Below are positions 1 through 8,630 of a DNA stretch of 64,000 bases, one piece after another; within the stretch, counting starts at the first letter, position 1, and each line of letters starts with the position of its first letter. This stretch comes from Paenibacillus sedimenti (GTDB lineage Bacteria > Bacillota > Bacilli > Paenibacillales > NBRC-103111). The notes beneath the pieces were generated by a model. The model did no database searches and was not told the DNA's origin. It saw only the letters and a program-made list of their open reading frames with translations. The stretch covers positions 18,083-82,082 of the forward strand of contig NZ_JACVVD010000020.1 in the NCBI RefSeq assembly GCF_014534655.1. The letters are read 5' to 3'. A program made the translations under genes and the position numbers.

Positions 1-1
1 T

Positions 2-412
2 GCATCTGGACTTGCGCAGGACTACGATTGGACGGTAGTTGATGGAGTCCCTTCTATGGATCAAGCATTAATTCCGGGAGGAGCCATTAGGGTGGCATCC
101 TATACTCTGACCTTTGATGGAGCGCGTATTCCGTCAAAAGTAATGGCTGCCATTCCAAAGGAAATCGCACCCGTGTTGTTCTCCCCGGGCGAAGCTTCCA
201 AGAAAGAAGCATTTACAGGGCCGCCTACTCCAACTATGAAAACTAAATGGGAACTTCTTCAAAAACTTGAACAGCAGACTTTCCAAAAAATCATATTCAA
301 CAATGCTCCTGAAAGCGACTTTGATATATTTGTAAGCAAATGGTTTGCTTTCGGGGGAGGTAAGATTTACCAAGAAGTTAATGATTGGTATCGTGGTCAA
401 AGAGCGAAATAA
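2..412 (+). CDS. Solute-binding lipoprotein, C-terminal part (cut by window edge)
   Basis: The reading frame is open from the left edge to the stop at 410-412, so this is the 3' end of a longer gene. The last 60 residues match the end of the lipoprotein encoded at 61721-63448: both have a PTPTM motif, a helix rich in Lys/Glu/Leu, a short F-I-F/D-K segment and a final EVNDWY. That identifies it as the C-terminal lobe of an extracellular binding protein of an ABC oligosaccharide importer. No permease or ATPase is visible next to it. A strong hairpin terminator follows at 427-457. Confidence 0.8.
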   Translation, partial: ASGLAQDYDWTVVDGVPSMDQALIPGGAIRVASYTLTFDGARIPSKVMAAIPKEIAPVLFSPGEASKKEAFTGPPTPTMKTKWELLQKLEQQTFQKIIFNNAPESDFDIFVSKWFAFGGGKIYQEVNDWYRGQRAK

Positions 413-426
413 TTAAGCCTTAATAA

Positions 427-457
427 GGCCGCTTGTGCAGCGGCCACCTTATTTTTT
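427..457 (+). terminator. Rho-independent terminator after the binding-protein gene
   Basis: A perfect 7-bp stem (GGCCGCT at 427-433 paired with AGCGGCC at 439-445) with a 5-nt loop is followed by a T-rich run ending near 457, just 15 nt after the stop codon. Confidence 0.85.
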
Positions 458-558
458 AGCATGGAATTATCAGGTTAAAGTTATGTTTGGATCAAATTCA
501 CTCCGTCGGCTTCATAATTAATCTCGGCGGAATGCACCTCTGTCAAGAGACATGGATT

Positions 559-1195
559 TTATCGCTGTACTGAATTAACGTAAAACTGGCGTTCGAAATC
601 ACTTGGTGTAAAATATTGGACAGACGAATGAATGCGTTCGTTGTTGCTTTGTGCTTTTTGACCGTTCTAAACCGCCACTGCTGCTCTTTCATGATTCGAG
701 TAACCGATCGCTCGGATATGTCGATCCCTTGCTGATTGAGTTTTTGCGTGACCTTTGGGCTTCCGTACAGCTTGCGTGATGCATCAAAAACTTCCTTGAC
801 CTGCTCTGTCCATTCTTTGTGCTGACGCTCTCGTTCGTTCTTAGGGCAATCTTTCCATTTGTAATACTAGCTGCGAGAAACTTCCATTACCTTGCACATC
901 TTCTCCAGTCGGTACTCGGAGCGGTATTCATAGATGAATTCATATTTTACCGACGGGCTTTCGCGAAGAAGTGCATGGCCTTTTATAAGATTTCGTTCTC
1001 CTCTTGCAGTTCACGTTTACGTATTTGCCTTTGCATTTCCCACAATTGATGGTCTTCGGACTTGAACGCTTGATTTTGAACGACTTCCGGCTCTCCACCG
1101 AATTTCTTCATCCAACCATATAGCGTATTATCCTTGATCTTCAGCTCGCGGGCTACCTCCGCTACCGCCTTTCCGCTTTCCTTAATATACTAGAT
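559..1195 (-). pseudogene. IS3-family transposase remnant (orfA + internally deleted orfB)
   Basis: Read on the minus strand, about 1195-950 gives a helix-turn-helix orfA (GKAVAEVARELKIKDNTLYG, then a Leu/Glu coiled coil) with an in-frame TAA near its end. About 950-650 gives the start of orfB, with an HTH of the type EVSRSxYYKWK broken by a TAG and the conserved segment SERSVTRIMKEQQ. The sequence then jumps, with a frame change near 645, straight to the typical C-terminal end NNERIHSSVQYFTPSDFE and its stop at 559. The whole DDE integrase core is missing. Only the two ends of orfB survive, so it cannot be active. Confidence 0.8.
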
Positions 1196-1319
1196 TTAGT
1201 ACATTTTGTTCCGACGGAGAACTTTAGTTAGTCCAATATCGAAAAGGCTGCCGCGTAGCGTCCTTTTATTCATTTACGTGGCAGATTTATTGATGAAATT
1301 TACGTTGCTTCGGTGTACA

Positions 1320-1496
1320 CAACCTCAAGGGACGAAGCTCGCGACATTTGCGGCTCGTTGTATCGAGAACGAGATCTTGATGCATCTGCGTTCGCTTAAG
1401 AAAACGCGTAAGGATGTATCCTTGCATGACCCCATCGGAACGGACAGAGAGGGGAATGAAATAACGCTGATCGACATCCTCCTTGCCAACGACTAG
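1320..1496 (+). pseudogene. Sporulation sigma factor (SigE/SigK type) internal fragment
   Basis: The frame contains GTKLATFAARCIENEILMHL followed by RSLKKTRKDVSLHDP, a GTDREGNE turn and LIDIL. These are the hallmark region 2 residues of mother-cell sigma factors SigE/SigK. The segment has no start of its own and runs into unrelated sequence at about 1490, where an IS110 fragment begins on the other strand. The parts before (core-binding helix) and after (region 4) are absent. Three other fragments of the same gene family lie at 19.5, 54.6 and 55.5 kb. Confidence 0.75.
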
Positions 1497-1625
1497 CTCC
1501 ACTTGAATAGTCATTAGGAACAAGTCCGGCGTATAACTTAATTGCCTGGGACTTGTAAAACGTATGAACTGACCAATTTCCGCTACTAAGGTGGTCGCGG
1601 TTACTTCTGCTACTCCACGCATGGT
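1488..1625 (-). pseudogene. IS110-family transposase fragment
   Basis: On the minus strand one frame reads GVAEVTATTLVAEIGQF followed by IRFTSPRQL. The next frame continues KLYAGLVPNDYSSGASRWQGG. Together these match the helix-hairpin-helix and the YxGLVPSEYSSG segment of the C-terminal domain of IS110 transposases. One frameshift and loss of both ends show that it is dead. It abuts the sigma-factor fragment at about 1490. Confidence 0.65.
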
Positions 1626-1703
1626 TTGAAGGAGGTACTTGATTAATATTCTCGATAGAGTTCACTTTTACAAATTCGCTCATGACATAAGCCACATCAG
1701 TCT

Positions 1704-2573
1704 TCAGTCTTCGGTCTTTGAATGGACTCCAAGCATGTTTAAGCCTAGCCTTACGCTAGCATGCTCAATTTTTTCCGCTAAAAAACTTGCATAAACCTGG
1801 AATTTTGGAATTTCAATTTGAAAATCACTTTGAATTATGAAAAGTTTTTGCTCATCAATAAAGGGTTGGGCTACGCTCTTCGTCAGAAATCCAAATGTTC
1901 CACCTTGCAGAAGCATTTTTAAAATAATAGCTGAATGATCTAATTGCAAAGCTGGAATAAATCCAGGACCGAGCATTTTTGAAAACCATTCAGGGAACGC
2001 GTTACCGACATGGCAATACTTCTCAGTGAAGAAATCCGTCCGGCTTATCAGTAGTCCTTTCTCTGCTGAAACTAATATGACCTCGTCTTCGAATAGGAAT
2101 ATATTTGACACTTTAGGATGATCTGGAGGATCATATCTAATCGCAATATGAACAGTTCCGTCAAGCAATAGATCCTGAGTCATATTTCTGTAATCATCAA
2201 AGTAACTATTTATTTTAATCGCAACTTTTGGATGACTTCTTCTAAAGGCTACGATTTGATCAAAGAAATGATACTGCCATCCGGCCCCCGGTCCGCTTAA
2301 TACGATATGATCCTCGAATTGCTCCGACATCGAAAGCTTGCTTTCGGCAAATAATCGAAGCATCCTCTCGGCGTAAGGAAGGAAAGTAATGCCAGCGCGA
2401 GTCAAACTTACGTTTCGGTTATCTCGAAAAAATAATGCTTTACCTATCGTGTTCTCTAACGCCTTTATCCTCGCGGTTACAGCAGACTGAGAAATATGCA
2501 ATCGTTCGGAAGCTTTTGTGAAATTTAACGTTTGGCAAACCGAAAGAAACGCCTCCAACTGAGAGATATCCAT
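1704..2573 (-). CDS. LysR-family transcriptional regulator
   Basis: About 289 aa. Residues 1-60 form the winged helix-turn-helix of LysR regulators (MDISQLEAFLSVCQTLNFT, then SQSAVTARIKALE). The rest is the effector-binding domain. I chose the ATG at 2573 because GAGGTGG lies just upstream; an in-frame TTG at 2585 would overlap that ribosome binding site. It is transcribed away from the small gene at 2879, so the AT-rich interval 2586-2870 probably carries divergent promoters. The target is unknown; LysR proteins often control the divergent neighbour. Confidence 0.88.
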   Translation of the reverse strand: MDISQLEAFLSVCQTLNFTKASERLHISQSAVTARIKALENTIGKALFFRDNRNVSLTRAGITFLPYAERMLRLFAESKLSMSEQFEDHIVLSGPGAGWQYHFFDQIVAFRRSHPKVAIKINSYFDDYRNMTQDLLLDGTVHIAIRYDPPDHPKVSNIFLFEDEVILVSAEKGLLISRTDFFTEKYCHVGNAFPEWFSKMLGPGFIPALQLDHSAIILKMLLQGGTFGFLTKSVAQPFIDEQKLFIIQSDFQIEIPKFQVYASFLAEKIEHASVRLGLNMLGVHSKTED

Positions 2574-2878
2574 TTTCCACCTCAATGATTTGAAATATTG
2601 TTTATTGCAATATAAAAGATTCGTTATACAAATTATATGCTCACGAGTATGATTCTATCTATACGAAAAAAGAACTACATCGCATTCGCGGATTAGAAAA
2701 TAAAAATAAGAAAACCTAACCTCGGCTATCACATGTTCAAACTGAGAATTATTTACGGTGATAGTTGAGGCCTTGATAACAGAATACATCACAAATGAGA
2801 ATGGGCTTACGGTTTGGAATGAAAATAGAAGGAAGATAGAATTTCAAACTATTAGGGCTATTAAGGTTAGTGTGTACA

Positions 2879-3214
2879 ATGATAGTTGAACATTCAATAG
2901 AGGTCGGAAGAATCGGCCAGCTTCCCAGAATACTATACATTGGAAACGAGGTAAGCAAAATGCTTGCAGTAGTTTGCATTAACAAAAGAGTTGAAACTTT
3001 GAAGAGGCTTGAAACATACAGCTATCAAGTAGCCTATTATGTTCTTCAAGACGAGGGGCTTGCAATCGAAGCAACGATAACCGCATTGCTCGAACTAAGT
3101 ATGGTTGATGATTTTTATATGAAGCCGCTACCCGTGCAGCTTGATATTACGAAAAAAACAACTATAAAAAATTCCATAGCGGTTAGACAAAAAAACTTCA
3201 GAATCATTGAATAA
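2879..3214 (+). CDS. Hypothetical protein, about 111 aa
   Basis: I do not recognise this protein. It is a small soluble, alpha/beta-looking protein with no signal peptide or membrane segment and a basic C-terminus. The ATG at 2879 is used; a GTG at 2870 in the same frame is closer to an AAGG at 2863. It lies between the divergent LysR gene and a cupin gene in the same direction, 90 nt apart, so it may be the first gene of a LysR-controlled pair. Confidence 0.5.
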   Translation: MIVEHSIEVGRIGQLPRILYIGNEVSKMLAVVCINKRVETLKRLETYSYQVAYYVLQDEGLAIEATITALLELSMVDDFYMKPLPVQLDITKKTTIKNSIAVRQKNFRIIE

Positions 3215-3304
3215 TCCTTGAAGTCAGTCGATCGATTCCAAGAATTTCCCAAGGTGAGCATTTAAATGGTTAAAAAAGATTAAACTCGAAAGGTGGAACT
3301 ATTT

Positions 3305-3637
3305 GTGAAACAAGGACAAATGAAGAAAATAAACGTATTCGAAGCAACAAAAGATATTCAAGAGTACACCAACTTCGTAATCAGCGAGGTGAATGACCAT
3401 GTCCTTAGAGCTGCCGTCATTGATGGAGAATATCATTGGCACAAACATGAGGACTGTGATGAGCTATTTTTGGTTATTGAGGGCGAATTGATTATCGATT
3501 TTGAAGATCAAACGGTCGTTTTGAACCAAGGCGATGTATTTACTATTCCACGAGACGTCGTGCATAGAACACGTTCCAATGGACGAACGGTAAATCTTTG
3601 TTTTGAGAAAGCGGACAATGATATTAGCGGGGACTGA
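3305..3637 (+). CDS. Small cupin-domain protein
   Basis: 110 aa from a GTG start that sits 8 nt after AGGTGG (3291-3296). Both cupin motifs are present: HWHKHEDCDELFLVIEGE supplies two His and one Glu of the metal site, and GDVFTIPRDVVHRT supplies the third His. It is therefore a single-domain metal-binding beta barrel. Members of this size are often annotated as mannose-6-phosphate-isomerase-like, but the substrate cannot be told from sequence. An upstream GTG at 3293 would overlap the ribosome binding site and is rejected. Confidence 0.85.
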   Translation: MKQGQMKKINVFEATKDIQEYTNFVISEVNDHVLRAAVIDGEYHWHKHEDCDELFLVIEGELIIDFEDQTVVLNQGDVFTIPRDVVHRTRSNGRTVNLCFEKADNDISGD

Positions 3638-3690
3638 CTGAATGTATTTCGTCTTAATTTTTTCAATAAATTTAAAGTGGAGGGATTAAT

Positions 3691-4269
3691 TTGAAACGAT
3701 TGGCGGTTTTTTGTGGTTCAAGTAATGGAGCATCCCAAGTTTATAAAGAGGGTGCTGTCCAACTGGGGAAAGAGCTAGTTAAGCGCAGAATTACGTTGGT
3801 ATATGGTGGGGCAAGTGTGGGCATTATGGGAGCGCTAGCTGATACTGTGTTAAATGAGGGAGGGAAAGTTATAGGAGTCATACCAAGACACCTGGCAGAA
3901 CGAGAAATATCTCACCCACATGTGACTGAGTTGTATACTGTGGAAACCATGCATGAAAGAAAAGCGAAAATGGCAGAGTTAGCAGATGGGTTTATTGCAC
4001 TACCTGGAGGTTCAGGAACGCTAGAAGAATTTTTCGAAGTCCTCACATGGGCACAGATTGGGTTACACCAAAAGCCTTGCGGGCTTCTTAATATCCAAGA
4101 ATATTATAGTCCTCTTCTTAGTCTGCTGGACCATATGGTAGAGCAGCAATTTATGCAAGAGAAATATCGTGCTTTAGCCATAGTAGATTCAGATCCCAAG
4201 AAGTTAATTGATAAATTCAATTTATATGAACCACCGACTATAAAAACCTACATTAAAACAACCAGGTAA
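3691..4269 (+). CDS. LOG-family nucleotide phosphoribohydrolase
   Basis: 192 aa with the family signature PGGSGTLEEFFE (around residue 108) and the Rossmann-like start FCGSSNG followed by VYGGASVGIMG. LOG-family proteins release a base from nucleoside 5'-monophosphates (cytokinin ribotides in plants and some bacteria; housekeeping nucleotide cleavage elsewhere). The length equals the usual single-domain size. The start is a TTG at 3691, 6 nt after GTGGAGGG. It stands alone after the cupin gene. Confidence 0.9.
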   Translation: MKRLAVFCGSSNGASQVYKEGAVQLGKELVKRRITLVYGGASVGIMGALADTVLNEGGKVIGVIPRHLAEREISHPHVTELYTVETMHERKAKMAELADGFIALPGGSGTLEEFFEVLTWAQIGLHQKPCGLLNIQEYYSPLLSLLDHMVEQQFMQEKYRALAIVDSDPKKLIDKFNLYEPPTIKTYIKTTR

Positions 4270-4349
4270 TCGGAAAACAGAATGAGGTTATAGTTACCCA
4301 TTTGCTAATATGGTAATATTATACAGTAAGGGGGAGAGGGAGGGATGCT

Positions 4350-4640
4350 ATGAAATCAACATTTTTATGGGGATTAACCAGTGGACTGCTCATAAGTTTG
4401 ACCACAATGGGAATATGGGGGACTAATAAAGCATTTAGTGTAATGTTCTATATAACCACGGGAATTATTGTGTTGTTATTAATTTTATCAGGTGCGCTTA
4501 TTAACGGCGACCGCATAAGAGCAAATTTTCACTCAGAGGACAATACTGACCGCAACAGGAGAAATAAACTGATAAATAAATTGGCAGTGTTTATAATTCC
4601 GTATATTGGTTTGGCCTTTTTATTACATTTTTTTAAATAA
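4350..4640 (+). CDS. Small membrane protein, DUF5316-like
   Basis: 96 aa with three hydrophobic segments (about residues 5-22, 29-50 and 77-95) and a polar middle GDRIRANFHSE followed by basic residues. This arrangement resembles the Bacillus DUF5316 family, which has a conserved GDRxRAN; I assign it by memory of that motif only. A strong GGGGGAGAGGGAGGG precedes the ATG. Function unknown. It opens a run of small membrane-protein genes up to 5361. Confidence 0.6.
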   Translation: MKSTFLWGLTSGLLISLTTMGIWGTNKAFSVMFYITTGIIVLLLILSGALINGDRIRANFHSEDNTDRNRRNKLINKLAVFIIPYIGLAFLLHFFK

Positions 4641-4672
4641 TTGTTAATATTAAACAATAAAAGAGTGAGAAA

Positions 4673-4779
4673 ATGAAAAGGACAGTGATTAGTGGGATTT
4701 TATTGCTTGGGGGCTATTGATGACTCTAACTATTATTTTATCAGCCGCCATTTATGCTCCGAGCAAACTTTGTTGTTGA
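4673..4779 (+). pseudogene. Small membrane peptide gene, frameshifted
   Basis: An ATG at 4673 gives MKRTVISGILLLGGY then stops at 4720. A second frame starting at the same place continues MTLTIILSAAIYAPSKL. Joined by one frameshift these give one plausible hydrophobic protein of about 35 residues. The alternative is two tiny unrelated frames. No family recognised. Confidence 0.35.
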
Positions 4780-4822
4780 TTTTCTTTATTAAAGAAACGG
4801 GCCTTAAAAAGGGGGATTAGAT

Positions 4823-5128
4823 ATGATTGCTTGGCTTAATCTTGGTAGCCTCGTGCTTGGAGTAATCGCTTGGATTCTTCCAGCTATTAATATATCTAGA
4901 TATGATAAGCGTTCTAAGAATTGGGTTACTCTTTCTATTGTGAGCATTAGTGCTTGTTCTTTTTCGTTGTTTTTTCAGATTTGCAGTTTCTATGAACGTG
5001 AAAAGGTTGAGGATTGGTCTGCTCTTATGGATACAGTAAGTGTTATCGCATCTGTTTCAGCAATTCTTCTCAGCGGTACAATCATATTAAATGCAATTAC
5101 ATTGTATATTTATCGTAACAGGACATAA
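4823..5128 (+). CDS. Small membrane protein of unknown function
   Basis: 101 aa, three predicted membrane spans (about residues 3-22, 35-55 and 70-92) with a charged loop after the second (FYEREKVEDWSALMD). An AAAGGGGGA ribosome binding site precedes the ATG. I recall similar conserved hypothetical proteins in Bacillus and Paenibacillus, with no known role. Confidence 0.7.
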   Translation: MIAWLNLGSLVLGVIAWILPAINISRYDKRSKNWVTLSIVSISACSFSLFFQICSFYEREKVEDWSALMDTVSVIASVSAILLSGTIILNAITLYIYRNRT

Positions 5129-5223
5129 TAGTAGGATGTCAATTTTACTCTTTAAGAAGGATTGTGAAACGCTGTTGAAACCAATGCAAATTCACTTATT
5201 ATTCTATGAAGTAGAGGAATTGA

Positions 5224-5361
5224 TTGAGTATACACTTGGCATTAAGCTATAAGGAAGAAGTCTTGCTAACGCTCATTGTCAAGCTTCTTTATGCGGGAAT
5301 CGTGCTTTTTCCTTTCTATTTCATATTTTCATTTGTTTACTACAAGGTTAAAAAGCAATGA
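5224..5361 (+). CDS. 45-aa membrane peptide
   Basis: A TTG start at 5224 lies 6 nt after AGAGG (5213-5217) and opens a 45-codon frame. It has a short polar N-terminus, one long hydrophobic stretch (about residues 13-40) and a basic tail YYKVKKQ, the usual topology of a single-span small membrane protein. It belongs to the same run of small membrane genes. Not recognised; evidence is the ribosome site and topology only. Confidence 0.45.
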   Translation: MSIHLALSYKEEVLLTLIVKLLYAGIVLFPFYFIFSFVYYKVKKQ

Positions 5362-5486
5362 TGAATATGAATTATGCTTTTTAAGCAATAATAATTACGA
5401 AAACAGCGTTAATTATAAGTTAATTATAACTATGTTAACAGAGATAATAGTTTAATTAACCGCCACCGCCCCCTTACCGGGGCTGT

Positions 5487-5672
5487 TTGATTTGTATAAG
5501 ACTTCCTTTGGTATACTTTTATTCCATATTAGGGGATTATCAAGGCTTTGTAAGTAGCTTTATTGCACAGGTGCTTTCTTTTTTTGGATTAATTGTAGTT
5601 ATTTACTTCGGTATTTTGTTAATTATCGATTGTTTTAAGTCCGAAAGAGTATACAAAAAACAACAGGGCTAA
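5487..5672 (+). CDS. Possible membrane-protein fragment
   Basis: A 61-codon frame beginning with TTG, mostly hydrophobic in the second half with a basic end (SERVYKKQQG). There is no clear ribosome binding site, so it is either the tail of a decayed gene or a very small membrane protein. Low certainty. Confidence 0.25.
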   Translation: MICIRLPLVYFYSILGDYQGFVSSFIAQVLSFFGLIVVIYFGILLIIDCFKSERVYKKQQG

Positions 5673-5810
5673 GGGGAAACGAAAGTAATAATACAAACAG
5701 TCGAATCCGCCGCTTCGGAATTGTTGATTACCCAACAAACTTACAATTTTAGACTTGTTAATATAAGTGAAAACATGGATTTCGTTAAAATAAAAAACTT
5801 TGAGGTTATA

Positions 5811-6299
5811 ATGACAAAAAGAAAATTATTCTACTCGATAATTGCCCTCTTAATACTAGGGAGTGGACTCTTGCTATATAAAGTTGAAAACATTGTACCA
5901 TCCATAATGAAATTTACTGATTTTGGAGGTGCGAACGAATTTTACTTCTATGAAAATAACATTTATTACAAGAACCACGAACTCATTCAAAAATACTTTG
6001 ACATAAACAAAGATAAAATTGTAAAAAAAGTTCCCAATGAAAAAGCACATATTGAATCCAAAATTATACTTAGCTTTGCTTATAATACAGATAAGGGAAG
6101 AGATACATATATTGATGATAAAGGAAAAATATTTTTTATCGTATCTAAGTCCGAAATAAGAAACAAATCGAGACTTCATTGGCTTTGGTGGAAGTTAGAC
6201 TTTGACAAAAATAATTACATTTATTATTCTACCGAAGCTGACATTGCGATTGTAAAATTAGTAAATCAAATTAAAAATGAAACAAGATCAAGTAAATAA
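5811..6299 (+). CDS. Hypothetical membrane-anchored protein
   Basis: 162 aa from the ATG at 5811, which has GAGGT 4 nt upstream; the longer upstream frame lacks such a site. One N-terminal membrane anchor (KLFYSIIALLILGSGLLLY) is followed by a Lys/Asn-rich extracytoplasmic domain with no recognised motif. Base composition is very AT-rich compared with the rest of the window. It runs straight into the decayed GNAT gene. Confidence 0.55.
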   Translation: MTKRKLFYSIIALLILGSGLLLYKVENIVPSIMKFTDFGGANEFYFYENNIYYKNHELIQKYFDINKDKIVKKVPNEKAHIESKIILSFAYNTDKGRDTYIDDKGKIFFIVSKSEIRNKSRLHWLWWKLDFDKNNYIYYSTEADIAIVKLVNQIKNETRSSK

Positions 6300-6378
6300 A
6301 AGAGAAGCATTATTCAAAGAAAACCATTCCATTGTCAGGAGTGGCTACACGAGTAGCGGTACAAAAATCTGCCGTCAA

Positions 6379-6634
6379 ATGATGATGAAAACGCGGATGG
6401 TTATTGATGAAGACTATTTCAAGGTAATCGATGTATTAAATGATTGGTGGGGTGGTCGGCAGATGACGCACCTCCTACCACGGTTATTTTTCGAACATTT
6501 TCAAACAACAAGTTTCATTGTCGAAGATGGGGTCTGTTTTATTTCATAAACGGATGGGATTCTCAGATTCAATAGCAACTGATTACGTTGGTAAGGGTCA
6601 AGACCGTATTCTGTTCTCCAAAGACATCACTTCT
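6379..6634 (+). pseudogene. GNAT N-acetyltransferase, internal deletion
   Basis: One frame (6379-about 6530) gives the family's N-terminal region, including DDWWGGR-type NDWWGGRQM, PRLFFEHFQTTSFIVEDG. After a frame change near 6530 a second frame gives its end, LFHKRMGFS followed by DYVGKGQDRILFSKDI. The acetyl-CoA-binding middle (V/I-x-x-x-x-Q/R-x-x-G/A) is missing, so both ends survive and the core is gone. It is fused to an MBL-fold fragment downstream. Confidence 0.65.
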
Positions 6635-6654
6635 GAAATAATTTCTACATCAAC

Positions 6655-7005
6655 TACATGTGAAATTATGGTCGCATTTGGAAAAAACAGGTTAGATCAG
6701 CAATTGTCAAACCCGGATCCCATTTATCAGGCAATCGACGAACTCGAGGACAAAATAAAAAAAGAGACAGACGAAAAGTTAAAAAAGGAAATGCAATGGG
6801 AAAATGCAAGTGACCGTGAGTACATGAAATTACTCCCCAATTTGGTATATACACTACCAACCATAACTTTTGATCAGCAGATGAGTATTCAAGGTAGTGA
6901 TCGGACCGTGCAACTCATCACGTATGGCGGCGGTCACACGCAAAGTGATGCATTCGTGTACCTTCCTGAAGAAAAAATTGCCGTAAAGGGGGATCTGGTG
7001 CTCTC
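6655..7005 (+). pseudogene. Metallo-beta-lactamase-fold hydrolase fragment
   Basis: The frame continuing from the GNAT remnant contains YGGGHTQSDAFVYLPEEKIA and VKGDLV, the G-H-(S/T)xxD and GDL motifs of MBL-fold proteins. The first metal motif HxHxDH is absent and the end after GDLV is replaced by unrelated sequence. A central fragment of an MBL-fold gene, not functional. Confidence 0.6.
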
Positions 7006-7170
7006 AAAGCATTCATTTTCGGGATTAATAGTTTTAAATTCAACTTCTAAAGCATTTGTTATTGGATTTTTTTCAGCAAAAACAGATGGTGATAAAGAAG
7101 AAAACATCATGGAAAACGCTAATAGGAATGATAATAACTTGAACTTTAGTTTCACTTTGAAAATCCCCAT
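7006..7170 (-). pseudogene. N-terminal stub of a secreted protein
   Basis: The minus strand from 7170 encodes a textbook Sec signal peptide: basic MGIFKVKLKFK, hydrophobic LLSFLLAFSMMF, then SSLSPSVFA before EKNP. It loses coding character at about 7015 where the MBL fragment begins. No clear ribosome binding site is seen (GGGG before an internal GTG at 7158 is the best). I read it as the start of a truncated gene; chance signal-peptide-like sequence cannot be excluded. Confidence 0.4.
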
Positions 7171-7296
7171 TAATAGAATAAAATAGATTTAACAGATATC
7201 CTCCTTTTCTATTATATGGTAATATTTTATAGTATTGGGTGCTAATTACAAATCAAATTATTCCATTAAAAGGATAGTAAATGGAGGTTTTCCGCT

Positions 7297-7719
7297 ATGA
7301 GATTTTTATTCAGTGTATTAAAGAGAATATTAGACAAACAATTTTTGAATCATGAATTATATAAAATGAAGGAGTATGAGCTTAGAGATTTTTTAAAGGT
7401 CGCTGAAGCTAATGGTTACATCAAAGTTATAAAAACAGGAATCCACGATTCTTTTGAGGTTACAGATAAAGGTAGAGCTTTTCTAGATGACTTTAATCAA
7501 ATGGAAAAAGAACTCCCTGTAGACCTCCAAGAGTTGCCTTATTGGGTTCGTTTTGAAGGTGATGTATATCAACCCCCTCAATCAGAAAACCTTCATAATG
7601 ATCAGAAAACGAATTATATTTATAATGAGTGGTCTCACAAATTACAATTAATTTATTCGTCTATCATCGGTAGAGGTGGTAGGTCTGCACTCTCAATCGA
7701 TCCAAGGTGCAAGAATTAA
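7297..7719 (+). CDS. Winged-helix-like hypothetical protein
   Basis: 140 aa with GGAGG 9 nt before the ATG. Residues about 20-70 (YELRDFLKVAEANGY, then SFEVTDKGRAFLDDF) resemble a small winged-helix domain, with the TDKGRxFL wing typical of DNA-binding or phage-like proteins. The last codons lie inside the left end of the IS6-like element (about 7702), so the original C-terminus was probably lost. Confidence 0.5.
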   Translation: MRFLFSVLKRILDKQFLNHELYKMKEYELRDFLKVAEANGYIKVIKTGIHDSFEVTDKGRAFLDDFNQMEKELPVDLQELPYWVRFEGDVYQPPQSENLHNDQKTNYIYNEWSHKLQLIYSSIIGRGGRSALSIDPRCKN

Positions 7720-8383
7720 AAAAGATAGCAATTTCCCAATAAATTGTAATTAACTATGCCATAATACCAAATATTTTATAAAGCCATTCAACTGCAGAGA
7801 GGACAGACGAATTATTTTCGGCCTGCTCTTTCCTAATCATATGCATAGCCTCGATTCCCTTTAACGTCTGTTCTGCAGTTAGAAATGATTTGAAACCAAG
7901 CATCGGTTTTGTGATTTTCTTAATGAATCGGTGATCTTGCTCCACAATGTTGTTTAGATATTTTGTCTGTCTAATCAAGATTTCTTTTGGTAGGGATTTC
8001 CACTTTATTAATTCTTGTATTGCTGGTGGATATGCTGGATTTTTATCCAAGGTGATTACACGTGGGATTTTATTATGTGGAGAGGACAAGGCCTTTGTAA
8101 AGAAACGCTTAGCTGCCGGCATGTCCCGATTTTCAGATAACATGAAATCAATGGTTTTCCCCATAGAATCAACTGCCCGATATAGATATTTCCACTGACC
8201 TTTGACTTTGACATAGGTTTCGTCAGTCCTCCAAGAATCGTTTGTAGGTTTCAAAAAGGGATGGATTCATTTGTCGATTTCGGGTCCATATTCAAATAAA
8301 TCCATTTTCGTTTCCAAAATAAGCTGCTCCATCCCATGACTTCATTATCAATTATCATGAATTAGAGCTTTGCACCACAACCC
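7702..8383 (-). mobile_element. IS6-family insertion sequence (decayed)
   Basis: The right end AGCTTTGCACCACAACCC (8366-8383) is a recognisable variant of the IS6/IS26-type terminal repeat (GG-TGT-GCAAAG-core on the other strand). The left end is less certain: CCAAGGTGCAAGAAT around 7702-7717 is a weak match. The element carries a broken transposase (next entry). No target duplication could be confirmed. Confidence 0.6.
7754..8330 (-). pseudogene. IS6-family transposase with premature stop
   Basis: The frame below 8254 encodes the DDE catalytic core: DETYVKVKGQW with the first Asp, TLDKNPAYP with the second Asp and NIVEQDHRFIKK with the Glu, then the usual C-terminal helices. Upstream, EYGPEIDK is followed by a TGA where the family has Arg (EIDKR-I-R-P), and further upstream the HTH region is decayed. 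Length 166 of about 230 residues in the intact part. Confidence 0.8.
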
Positions 8384-8504
8384 GATCATCATCATCACAG
8401 CATTCCCTCCTATTTTGACGTATAGATAGTTGTCACTTTCGGGTGCAAGGCTTCAAACATACTATATTTAAACGACAAGATAGGGGAGAAGGAGGGAGTA
8501 GGTC

Positions 8505-8630
8505 ATGCCGAAGCTAGGAAGGGTTGATCCCGACTTTTGGAAAGGAAAGCACGTATTTGTTACCGGGCATACAGGGTTTAAGGGAACATGGTTAAGTCTA
8601 TGGCTACATGCCATGGGGGCTCATGAATAG
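8505..8630 (+). pseudogene. rfbG: CDP-glucose 4,6-dehydratase start fragment
   Basis: The frame from ATG 8505 (GAAGGAGGGAG just upstream) gives DPDFWKGKHVFVTGHTGFKG then TWLSLWLHAMGA. This is the N-terminal NAD-binding TGxxGFKG motif and flank of RfbG-type CDP-glucose 4,6-dehydratases, which make deoxysugar precursors for surface polysaccharides. After about 40 codons it runs directly into the 3' side of a pectate lyase gene on the opposite strand and stops at 8630. About 90% of the gene is missing. Confidence 0.7.

Noticed and set aside
6934..7186. Plus-strand end of the 222-codon frame as a new domain
   Set aside because: The last 60 codons are the complement of a clear signal peptide on the minus strand and do not look like protein.
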